This document shows positions 7,542-15,985 of a stretch of 23,602 bases of DNA, in pieces. A model generated the notes under the pieces. The model was given only the letters and a program-made list of their open reading frames with translations, was not told the origin of the DNA and ran no database searches. Source of the stretch: Coptodactyla brooksi (Eukaryota > Arthropoda > Insecta > Coleoptera > Scarabaeidae); NCBI GenBank assembly GCA_033557675.1, contig JAWQRM010000368.1:1-23602 (forward strand), read 5' to 3'. The stretch's first letter is position 1. The number at the start of each line of letters is the position of its first letter. The translations under genes and the position numbers were made by a program.

Positions 7542-10500
7542 GTAGTACAATTACTGTTATTATGAATTTAGCATGTTTAAGTTTTCGTTTTCTTTAGATT
7601 GATAAAAATATTGCCAAAGCAAAATCCAAAGGGAAAAATACGCAAAAGATACAGTTGATGCGACTTAAATCAAAAGCGATTGGTTCGAAATCGGTACCCA
7701 TTGTCGATAGAATTTATTTCAATATAAAACATCCTAGAAGTTCCGGGGAGAAAATGACAGCGGTTTTCGTTTCGAAAATTTGGAGTATAGGTAAGAACAT
7801 AATAATGTTTAATTTATATTTTAGCTTGAAATATCAGTATTTAGGATGTTTTAGCACTTACAAGGAGATACCGCCAACTGCGAATTGCAAATTTGAATGA
7901 GCTATAGATCATTCGGTAGAGGAGATCGAGGATACAAAAAGTGTAAAAGGGTTTGGGTGAATGGGTCTTCGTTTCTGAGAAATTTGCGTGTAAAGTTGAG
8001 CATTCAATCAGCTCTCTAATAAGTATCTTTGATAGCATTCACTAAGCATGAAGCGCTGTGGCTGAGTAGCTTAAGGCGCACACTTTACTTTTGTCGCCTG
8101 GCACGAGTCAGGTCAAGACCATGTACGGCATCAACTTTTTTTTAATTTTTTAGAACTGCATTTATTAATTTCATTAATTTTATTTTCACCAATTTTCTTT
8201 TACTAGGAAATACTAATTAATGAAATTAATAAATGCAGTTCTAAAAAATAAAAAAAAGTTGACACTGGTATGTGATCTCGAGCTGACTTATGCCAGGCGA
8301 CAAAACGTAAAGCGAGCGCCTTAAGCTATTCAGCCACAGCGCTTCATGTTTAGTGAATGCTATCAAAGATACATATTAGAGGGCTGATTGAATACTTAAC
8401 TCTACACGCAAATTTCTCAGAAACGAAGGCCCATTCACCCAAACCCTTTTACGCTTTTTGTACCTTCGATCTCCCCTATCGAATGAACTATAGCTCATTC
8501 GAATTTGTATTTCGCAGTTAGCGGCGGCATCTCCTTGTTAGTTCATAATTTGGTTAGTACTGGACCGATCTAGGTGTAATTTTTATGGCGATTATATATT
8601 ATGCCTTCATATTGGTGTATAAAATTTCAGGCCGATTGTCTCGTTTTAAGAAACTTATTTTAAAGAAATCAAAAATTGACTGTTTAAAAGCATAAAGGTG
8701 ACTTATGTCTAAATAACAAATTTAACATTTACTTAAGAGCAATAAATCTTTAACTTATATCACATATAATATTAATATTTAATGAGCCTTCCACAAGTTT
8801 TGATCAACGGATTAATTCGTTTTGAAAGAGAGAGTTGCGAACAAGTAGCCCCCATCAGTTTTCTATTTAAGATCTGGTGAGCAAGCAGGTCATTCCAAGA
8901 TTGTGATCTGAAAGCCACTTCTTCATGTTCACAGAGGCATGAATGGAGGCATTGTTCTGCATAAAAGTCAAATTAGCAGCACAAAAATGGTTAAAATAAG
9001 ACATCAAGTTATCCTGGAGGATATTCTGATAGCCGATAGAGTTGATCCATCCCTCTACGAAAGCTACCTTCGATTTGCCAAGTGCCAAAAAAGCTGCCCA
9101 TATCATAACAGAACCACCGCCAAAATGGCGCTTAGAGAAGTAGTGAGGCTTGATTTGAGGATCGTGCTAGTAATTCGCAAAACCATCGGGACTGTCCAAA
9201 TTGAACTTCTGTTCATCCGACCAAACATTCTTTAAAAGAAGAAACATACCTTAAAAGTTTTAATGATAAAACTGATATACCATATTCAAAGGGAATTGAT
9301 GCCTAACGTCTCACACACGACTGTTTGGAAAGTGTTTAAAGAGAACTTACGCTACAAAAAAATGAACAAGACTCCTACACTTAAAAGTGATCAACAGCGT
9401 CGCTGAGCCAACTTTGCCGATGCTCACCAAACTTGGATTAAGGAGTGGCATACAGTATGTTGGCTTTATCATTAAAACTTTTAAAGAGTGCTTGTTGTTT
9501 TAAAGATTGGGCTCATGTCTAATGGCAGGGTGAAAAGCAACGTGATTTTCAAGGATTTTTATAAGAATGTTCCAACTATTTTTTGTTCCAACACGGATAC
9601 TTCGTCCTCCCAACGTTTCCTTAGTCTCCCCACTGGTCGTCTGTCTTTTAATAAAATCTTTTCTGTGATATTTTTATATGCTTCAAAGCGCACATGTACT
9701 ACAAATTGTGTATAATCTGAAACTTCAGAAGATTCGTCAAACTGTAATGCAAAACGTGCGCTATTCTTTAATTTTTCGACATCATATCCAGGGCTGCTGG
9801 CAAAATAAGATTCTCGGCAATTGTATGCGGCTTGCTTGCTTTAGTGACTCGGTATGTGACCCGGTAGATACCTAATAATGCATTCTCGTTGACGCTGGAT
9901 ACCTAAAAACAGATAAAAACATTGAAAAATCAGAAAAACAAATAGATGAGTAATAAAAAATATTGTTTTTAATCAACAAATAACAATACTATTCCATTAC
10001 CTATATCATAGAATTTTGCGGCTGGTTAAGGGCTTTCAGCTTTCGTGCAAAGAAATCCAATGGTTTGTCAGCTTCTTTGGAATGTTTGGTTGTGGTGAGG
10101 TATTATCTCTCATGTGATCATACCTCACCACAAATTACACATTGAGGTTTATTATTCTTGACAGTAAACCCATATTTCAAATAATTGTCGTCATAATGTC
10201 TATTGTTTTCCAACATAGGAAAATTAAAGAGGTATGTCGTTTTTGAAATAACTGACATAGTTTTATTATGGTCCTGGGGGGTCGCCAGAATGTTTTAATT
10301 TGTGAAGGGGGTCGCGTATTTAAAAAGGTTAAAAAACACTGCTTCATGGGATTCTGTGTAAGTGAAAAAAATTAAATTATACCCTACTGATAACTAGACC
10401 GCAAACTTTAAGCGCTTTTTTCTTGAAATTACATTTTTTGGAAAAGTTCTGTATGATGTACATGATACCTCGAGAACCATTAAAGTAATCGGCTTAAAAG

Positions 10501-13500
10501 TTTCTTGTATTTATTCTGTGTATGAAGCGATTGTTCATGAATGAAGAATCTTTTTTATTTTACTGATAACTTCTCTTTTTGTTGAAAAAAAATGAAAAAT
10601 TAAGAGCCCGAAAAATCGAACTTTTCCTTAAAACAGCCATTTTCTCAAAAATTATTTTTTCAATCAATCCCTCATACACAAACAAGATATATTCATCCAC
10701 TAACAGAATCTTTTTAGATTTTGGTTTCAGGTTCTTTACGTTTCCTTAAAGTGGCCATAACTTCCTTAATTTACAATATTTTTCAACGAAAAAAATTTTA
10801 AATGTTCAATATATGTACTTTTGATGTCAATACATTGTTGTATGAAAAAATAGTTGGAACATTCTTATAAAAATCCCCGAAAATCACCTCGAATTGTTTT
10901 TCACCGTGCAACTAGACATGACCCCAATCTTTAAAATAAGCACTCTTTAAAAGTTTTAATGATAAAACCGACATACCATATGCCACTCCTTAATCCAAGT
11001 TTGCTAAGCATTGGCAAAGTTGGCTCAGCGGCGCTGTTGATCACTTTTAAGTGTAAGAGTCTTGTTCATTTTTTTGTAACATAAATTCTTTTTAAGCCCT
11101 TTCCAAACAGTCATATGTGAGACGTTAGGCATCAATTGCCTTTGAATACGTTATGTCAGTTTTATCATTAAAACTTTTAAAAAACGTTTCCTACTTTAAA
11201 GATTGTTTGGTCCGATGAACAGAAGTTCAATTTGGGCACTACTTTAACTTTTTTGGACACTACTTTACTTTTTTAAGCGCAATTTTGGCGGTGGTTCTGT
11301 TATGATATGGGCAGCTTTTTTGGCACTTGGCAAGTCGAAGGTAGCTTTTGTAGAGGGACGGATGAACTCTATCGGCTATCAGAATATCCTCAAGGATAAC
11401 TTGATGTCTTATTTTAACCATTTTCGTGCTGCTAATTTGACTTTTATGCAGAACAATGCATCCATTCATGCCTCTGCGAACATGAAGAAGTGGCTTTCGG
11501 ATCACAATATCCCGGTCTTGGAATGGCCTGCTTGCTCACCGGATCTTAATCCTATAGAAAACTCATGGGGGCTACTCGTTCGCAATTCTCTCTTCCAAAA
11601 CGAATTAATCTGTTGATCAAAAGTTGTGGAAGACTCATTAAATATTATTATTATATGTGGTATAAGTTAAAGATTTATTGCTCTAAAACGAGATAATCTG
11701 CCTGAAATTTTATACACAAATATGAAGGCATAATATATAATCGCCATAAAAATTACACCCGGATCGGTGCAGTACTAACCAAGTTATGAACAAAAACTAA
11801 GTGGGCGTAAATCATCTTTACATACTGTATAAAAATAATATCGGCAACAGTATTGCATAAGTAATTTTCCACTTTTTATTGAAATAAGAAAATCAATTGA
11901 TCTCCGAGCCAGATTTCGAAGCTGCGACATTCTGCTTTCATGGCAGCTGCTTTACTTTCCAACTACCAAAGGTCTGTTAATGAATGTGTAGGTGTTATTC
12001 GTACAAATTTCCCGTTTTATACAACATTTGAACAAAAAGTACGTGGGATTTTTTAATTTCACAGGCTGCATAAGTACCAGGGTTTCAGAAATATCCATAT
12101 CCCACGTGATCAAATGCAGATTCCTCTTCTCAGAATTTGTTTATCATAGTTTAGTAATATAGTAATATTTTTGTGTGTGTCACTAAAAATAACCAGATGA
12201 CATTTCAAATATAGGCGTTCGTGAACTGAGTATTTTTTTGTTATTCTAACGTTTCAAAGTGTTTGCTGTAATTTATTATTAATTAGAACTGTATCATCTG
12301 TTTAATCGATATCAAACAAAATAGTTCTTTTCAGAACTGCAAAATCACATGGTCGTTGGGAAGTAAGTTAAAAATATATTTTAACGTTAGGTTTGTTTAT
12401 TTATTTTAATTTTTAGAGCTCAGCTGTTGGAAAATGGTGTTTTTTGAAACATCTCCTAATGCTAACTTTGCATGTGATTCTGAAGAATTCTGGGCTGGTA
12501 CTTATTAAATGGTATGAAGACAGACACTGAATTTGTAACAGAAAATCAACAAGAAGACCAACTGTTTTAACAGAAGATGTTGATGATATTCAACAGAGAA
12601 CAGAACAAAATCTTACGAAATTTATTCCACAATTATCTACTCAAACAGGAAAGTGTGTTGGAATTGAAATTTATTAGATCAATGCTAAATCGTTTAAAAG
12701 CAATTTAAAATAATGAAGGTTTTTTTTTACTAAATGCTAACTGTAACAGTATATTAATTATTTATCATTTATGATTAATATTAGTAAGTGTATAGGTTTG
12801 TGTTGATGTAAATTTGTAAGCAATAATAAATAATACAGGGCTCCTTCTTAGACATTCAGAAAATATAATTTTGTTCTTACAATTTGTAAAACTACCCATT
12901 CAATTCAGCAGAAATAGTTAACAAAAATTAAATTAATAAAGATAATTAAAGTTACAGCTAGTTTTAAATTAATACAATTATAATGTTGATTCTCATTTTG
13001 ACTCACTGTACTTGATTGTAGATGTCCTGACGGGAATCTTTAATATTTATTTTTAATTGATTTTTCATTTCTAAAAAAATAAATCACCTGTATAGTTAGA
13101 TATTTTATTAATAGTAATTCTTTCATAGGTTTGTTCAATGGCTACTATACACAATGCATTAAAGCGAAATCTGCACAGGAAACCCTACAAAATGTCTGCT
13201 GTTCAGCAGTTACATCCACCTGACTATAATCGACGATTGCAATATTGTCAGTGGTTCAATAAACATCTGAACGATAACAATTTATTGAACTTGACCTTTT
13301 TTTCTGACAAAGCATGGATACATTTATGTGCGTATGTAAACAGAATTGTAGAACGTGGGCTACAGAGAATCTACATTACTTTATTGAAACACCGTTACAT
13401 TTTCAGAAGATTGACGTTTGGGTAGCAATTTCAAGAAGAAAGGTAATTGGTCCTCTTTTCTTCAGAAATATAATTAATACAGAACGATATTGTGCCATTT

Positions 13501-15168
13501 TACAATAAGTAATAGAAGAAATGCATGACTATGAACTCCATTTCGGCTATTTTCGACATGATGGAACCACACCACACACTGCATATACAACATTAAGATA
13601 TTTGGAAGAATTTTATGAGCACCGTATAATTAGTAGAGGTTTGTGGCCTTCTCGAAGTCCAGATCTCATTCCACTGGACTTTCGTTTATTTGGACGTATT
13701 AAAAATAATACATTTAAAAATCAGTTTCACACAATTCAAGAGTTGGATGCAGAAATTATGCAAGAAATACATGGCATAAGGCCAAATGATTTTGATTGCA
13801 GTTTCCACTTCTGTACATAAATATCATGCTTTGAAAATATGAATATTGTAAACAAGAATAAATCCAACTATCCCAATGTTACACTGCTGACTTTCTCGAT
13901 TGTGGCAATTAGGGTGTTTTATTTTAATCATTATCATACTGCAAGTTTGGTTGCCTACTCAATTGTGGTCACGTGAAACTTAGACATTTCTGAAAGCCCT
14001 GTACAATTGTTAATCTTTTTTGTTGCATTGATAAACTTGTCCTTAAGGTGTGGTGGTCTTGGTAGCCATTTTAGATATTTACTTTATTGTTGACTGTCAA
14101 AAATGTCACACTAGTTATGGTCTGCTTGGCAGTTTTTTACTTGCAGCAAAAATGAATCGTGCAATTTCTGTTAAATTTTGCTTTAGGAATGAAATAACGG
14201 TAGCACCATAGTGGAAATGTTAGTTGTCGGTTTTTTACTATGAATAAAAGAAGTTTTTATAAATAGTACAAACAGTCAATAACGGATAACAAAACTAAAT
14301 CGTGAATTTGGAACCTTTGGTTTTGTAACAAAGTTAGTCAATGGTAAACCATGGTACCATTTAAGCAAATCAGAAAACGACCAGAGACGAAAAATCTCTG
14401 GTCACTGCTGGCATGGTCAGTGAAACATGCATTGAGTAGTAAATTTCTTGGTTTGGTTAAGTGGTAACCATTGACTAAGTTAACCAATGACAATATCGAA
14501 AAAGTGAAGAAAATGATTATGAATAATATCCGAATCCCTGTCAGTGATTCCCATTATAAAACATAATGCAATATACTTGTTTAACTTTCTAGGATAAACC
14601 TTCAGTAGCTTAAAGGTGGAGCACCTGCCATAAAATCAAGTTGCTGGTTCGAATCCGAGCTCGGAAGTCAATCTACTCTGTTGTTTCAATAAAAAGTAGA
14701 ATTACTTATTTCACATATGGGTGAAATGTCCTCTGTAAGACTGAGTTCATGTGAACTCACAGTCAGAAGAACTCAGAGCAATGTAAGGAAAATATTGTAC
14801 TTTCCTTACTTTGCTCTGTTTTATTTAATTTGGCACTGAATTGTAATCAGCTACATTTTAAAAATATACAACCTCTTGCAGGCTGTATTCTAGAAGTTAG
14901 TGTCATAAATGAATGTACTATATTTAATTTTTTTCTTTAAACAGGTAGAGCTATAGATGCAATATCAGAGGAACTTAAAATTACCAACAGAAACAACCAG
15001 GTGAATGCTTTAAAATTGAGGCTTTTTAAAACCGACGACGGACAGTTAGTTTCAGGTATAATGTCGGATAAAATGGAAGATATTTTGAAGGCAAACGTTA
15101 TTGTCGATGGGGAAGAATTGTCAATTGAATATGTTTCTGAAAGCTGTATTAATATTAATAATTTATAA
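7164..15168 (+). CDS. ZFAND1: AN1-type zinc finger protein 1 (three exons: 7164-7541, 7598-7790, 14945-15168)
   Basis: The spliced product is 264 aa, close to the roughly 268 aa of vertebrate ZFAND1. Two AN1 fingers come first: Cys at residues 10, 15, 25, 27, 32 with His35 and Cys43; then Cys at 62, 67, 77, 80, 85 with His88 and Cys94. A Lys-rich linker leads to a C-terminal domain with PIVDRIYFNIKHP, VSKIWSIGRAIDAISEEL and LRLF. The opening IGKQCSTSDCKQLDFLP and the WSIG-(R/K)AID block match ZFAND1 and not ZFAND2. In mammals ZFAND1 recruits p97/VCP and the 26S proteasome to clear arsenite-induced stress granules; the same role here is inferred. Reading phase is kept across both introns (phase 0, then phase 1). 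Intron 1 is 56 nt; intron 2 is 7,154 nt of nested transposons. The ATG at 7164 has A at -3 and G at +4, a good context. Confidence 0.9.
7598..7790 (+). CDS. ZFAND1: ZFAND1 exon 2 (linker and start of C-terminal domain)
   Basis: The acceptor TTTTCTTTAG precedes IDKNIAKAKSKGKN. The exon ends in TGG AGT ATA G before the donor GTAAGA (7791), leaving phase 1. It encodes RIYFNIKHPRSSGEK and VFVSKIWSI. Confidence 0.9.
7860..8538. repeat. 679-bp foldback repeat with tRNA-like (SINE-like) boxes in each arm
   Basis: Left arm 7860 to about 8179 and right arm about 8215 to 8538 are inverted copies with scattered differences, around a loop of about 35 bp. The ends read ACAAGGAGAT and, on the other side, ATCTCCTTGT. 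Each arm holds TGGCTGAGTAGC (8059-8070) or TGGCTGAATAGC (complement of 8325-8336), close to a pol III A box of tRNA-Ser/Leu type, followed 40 nt on by GGTCAAGACC (8111-8120), a degraded B box. This suggests two copies of a tRNA-derived repeat joined head to head. The arms extend well beyond the tRNA-like part, so it could instead be a foldback DNA transposon that captured a SINE. It lies in ZFAND1 intron 2. Confidence 0.75.
8867..9235 (-). pseudogene. Tc1-like transposase catalytic domain, left copy
   Basis: The minus strand reads NVWSDEQKFNLDSPDGF (first catalytic Asp in SDE), an in-frame TAG after FANY, then FGGGSVMIWAAFLALG, GYQNILQDNLMSYF and LTFMQNNASIHAS. The second Asp of the usual QDNAxxH is Asn (NNAS). 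After LSDHN a short deletion shifts the frame before the third motif; it resumes near 8870-8900. The copy is inactive. It is the mirror of 11200-11616. Confidence 0.8.
9251..9484 (+). pseudogene. Tc1-like N-terminal HTH segment bounded by a 35-bp inverted repeat, left copy
   Basis: Plus-strand translation gives IQRELMPNVSHTTVWKVFKE, then RYKKMNKTPTLKSDQQRR, a stop, and ANFADAHQTWIKEW. This is the usual Tc1 lead-in to the VWSDE motif. It points the opposite way to the catalytic domain beside it (8867-9235, minus). Imperfect inverted repeats 9251-9285 and 9450-9484 (core AAAAGTTTTAATGATAAA) flank it. Confidence 0.75.
9602..9650 (-). pseudogene. LINE C-terminal tail motif (fragment)
   Basis: The minus strand reads KDRRPVGRLRKRWEDE. 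The RRPxGRxRKRW pattern is the usual last motif of several insect non-LTR retrotransposon ORF2 proteins. It is directly fused to the end of the hAT fragment at about 9655, so it marks a rearrangement joint. Confidence 0.4.
9659..10205 (-). pseudogene. hAT (ZBED-type) transposase fragments with a retained intron
   Basis: From 10205 down: YDDNYLKYGFTVKNNKPQC then VICGEV, the first half of a BED zinc finger, followed after a deletion and stops by KHSKEADKPLDFFARKLKAL, its second half. A further block, 9902 down to 9659, follows an acceptor-like TTTTTAG and reads VSSVNENALLGIYRVTYRV, KPHTIAENLILPAALDMM and, after a gap, ARFALQFDESSEVSD...VHVRFEAY. These are landmarks of ZBED5/SCAND3-like hAT transposases; FDESS corresponds to the first catalytic region. 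Deletions and stops make it non-functional. It lies at the centre of the Tc1 palindrome. Confidence 0.65.
10946..11180 (-). pseudogene. Tc1-like HTH segment, right copy (mirror of 9251-9484)
   Basis: Same content as the left copy on the opposite strand: the complement encodes the NVSH...VWK block and QRR-ANFA. It is flanked by inverted repeats 10946-10981 and 11146-11180. It is oriented against the plus-strand catalytic domain at 11200-11616, just as in the left copy. Confidence 0.7.
11200..11616 (+). pseudogene. Tc1-like transposase catalytic domain, right copy
   Basis: A degraded start (WSDEQKFNLG near 11208-11238) is followed by a rearranged stretch, then FGGGSVMIWAAFLALG, LTFMQNNASIHAS and EWPACSPDLNPIENSWG, which carries the third acidic residue (PIEN). 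The second catalytic Asp is Asn, as in the left copy, so the substitution predates the duplication or came with it. It stops at 11614-11616. Confidence 0.8.
11792..12076. other. Unassigned intronic sequence between elements
   Basis: AT-rich, no long frame and no recognised domain. Confidence 0.35.
12077..14001 (+). mobile_element. Mariner-like element with CAGGG..TTTCAGAAAT ends
   Basis: The left end has CAGGGTTTCAGAAAT, and the right end read inward has CAGGGCTTTCAGAAAT, each preceded by TA (12075-12076 and 14002-14003). Both continue into a CACGTGA motif. The inside encodes a broken transposase. A third sequence resembling the end (ACAGGGCTCC...TTAGACATTCAGAAAAT, 12836-12868) lies within the AT-rich insertion at about 12655-13125, so part of another copy may be nested there. 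A deletion derivative of the element occurs at 20092-20460. Confidence 0.75.
12494..13826 (+). pseudogene. Mariner-superfamily transposase with long D-D spacing, disrupted
   Basis: The N-terminal part (12494-12655) reads LIKWYEDRH, CNRKSTRRPTVLTEDVDDIQ and FIPQLSTQTG, an HTH region with stops. After an AT-rich insertion of about 470 bp the protein resumes at 13136: SMATIHNALKRNLHRKPYKM, then LTFFSDKAWIHL (first Asp), then in another frame RTWATENLHYFIETPLHFQK and RKVIGPLFFRNIINTERYC. After a TAA at 13506 it continues MHDYELHFGYFRHDGTTPHT (second Asp) and SPDLIPLDFRLFGRIKNNTF (third Asp). By eye, 38 residues separate the second and third Asp, against 34 in classic mariner. Stops, frameshifts and the insertion inactivate it. 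Confidence 0.85.
14004..14607. repeat. Transposon debris with a 145-bp foldback (14334-14478)
   Basis: TTAGTCAATGGT...ACCATTTAAGCAAA at 14334 onward is mirrored by TTTGGTTAAGTGGTAACCAT to 14478, with 9 extra bases in the left arm. Inside sits a perfect hairpin, GACCAGAGA / TCTCTGGTC (14379-14403). A short frame at 14152 (MNRAISVKFCFRNEIT) resembles the start of some mariner transposases, but nothing else supports it. Confidence 0.45.
14608..14672 (+). repeat. tRNA-derived SINE-like head
   Basis: TAGCTTAAAGGTGG resembles a pol III A box, and 30 nt on is a perfect B box, GGTTCGAATCC (14645-14655). The T stem does not pair fully and no good acceptor stem is present, so it is a tRNA-like SINE promoter and not a working tRNA gene. 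The tail up to about 14830 would be the SINE body. Confidence 0.5.
14774..14818. repeat. Strong 45-nt hairpin in ZFAND1 intron 2
   Basis: Arms of 18 nt (CAGAGCAATGTAAGGAAA against TTTCCTTACTTTGCTCTG) pair with one mismatch around a 9-nt loop. It lies 126 nt upstream of ZFAND1 exon 3. It may be a small MITE or part of the SINE tail. Confidence 0.55.
14945..15168 (+). CDS. ZFAND1: ZFAND1 exon 3 (end of C-terminal domain)
   Basis: The acceptor TTTCTTTAAACAG lies at 14932-14944. The first two bases complete the split Gly codon from exon 2 and continue RAIDAISEELKI, then LKLRLFKTDDGQL, to TAA at 15166. This rejoins the WSIG-RAID motif exactly across 7.15 kb, which is strong evidence that the large intron is real. 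Confidence 0.9.
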
Positions 15169-15215
15169 GGATTTAATAAACAATTTAATATTTTCTTCAT
15201 ATGCTGTACAATTTA

Positions 15216-15221
15216 AATAAA
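15216..15221 (+). terminator. Probable ZFAND1 polyadenylation signal
   Basis: AATAAA lies 47 nt after the ZFAND1 stop, with a further AATAAA about 18 nt on. Cleavage probably occurs within the next 30 nt. Confidence 0.6.
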
Positions 15222-15985
15222 TACATTTATAAAAATAAATCCAAAGTTAGGGACTGAGTAGTTGGTTAGTTGATAAACTTCTAAATAACAAATCCTTGTT
15301 ATTTTTCCAATCCTAACTTTATTTTTTAGCCTTAAATGTGTACAATGTACCTTAATGCTCATAAAGTCCAGCTATGAAAAGTTTATTTTTTGTAGTACTG
15401 TATAATTAACGATTTTTGATTTTTTAAAAATTATTCCTCCAAGGATGTTCCCTTATCCTAGACAAGTACATTTTTGATTAGCCAATATTTTAAAATACTA
15501 CTGTAATGTGTGTCTTTAAAATATTAGTCAAACAAGTTTGAAATCGTTTCAAAATTTGTTTGATCATAATCTGAATATATGCTTGGGCTAAATGTTCTCA
15601 AAATAATCTGAAAACATTCTATAATATGGTGGTATTATTTTCTTTTCTGGTATTTCCGTTTATGTTCAGTTAGCGTTTATGTCAATAACTCTTAAGCAAG
15701 GAGTTACCTCAGTTCTCTGTTTAGATATTCTTCTGTTCTGAGTATTATTTTTATCTTATTGTTTTTATTACATTAACGTTTTATTTGATTAATACTGAAA
15801 GTGAATAAATGAAGTGGTCAGGAATATATAAGATCAAGAGAATAAGTTAAGTTAGTAATAAATTAGTCAAATGTCGATTGTTAAAATCAAATTATAGTCA
15901 CGTTCTGTATTTTCAAAGCTTGTATAGTAATTTTAATTAAACTTTAAGTTCCCTGTTTCTAAGGCATCTGTTTTTTATATATTAC
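15222..15985. other. Intergenic, no confirmed gene
   Basis: AT-rich, with small inverted repeats (AATAACAA/TTGTTATT near 15283-15306; an ATATTTTAAA pair near 15486-15528). A 30-nt minus-strand candidate micro-exon, 15708-15737, flanked by CAG and GTAACT, would keep phase with the coiled-coil gene to its right, but a single 30-nt match is weak evidence. Confidence 0.35.

Larger units (their letters stand above)
8541..11791. mobile_element. 3.25-kb palindromic composite of two inverted Tc1-like copies
   Basis: The left arm (8541 to about 9584) and right arm (about 10845 to 11791) are inverted copies. The outer ends read GTTCATAATTTGGTTAGTAC and, inverted, GTTCATAACTTGGTTAGTAC; the innermost match is AAAAAATAGTTGGAAC and its complement. 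Each arm contains a Tc1-like catalytic domain and, in the opposite orientation, a Tc1-like HTH segment. The centre (9585-10844) holds hAT and LINE debris and about 500 bp I cannot assign (10340-10844). The left end abuts the foldback at 7860-8538 with only TA between them. Confidence 0.75.

Noticed and set aside
8050..8120. tRNA-Ser/Leu gene
   Set aside because: Only an A-box-like stretch and a degraded B box; no cloverleaf, and it is repeated inverted in the same element.
14608..14672. Functional tRNA gene
   Set aside because: The B box is perfect but acceptor and T stems do not pair and no clear anticodon arm forms; SINE head preferred.
14937..15200. 87-codon minus-strand frame
   Set aside because: Antisense shadow of ZFAND1 exon 3.
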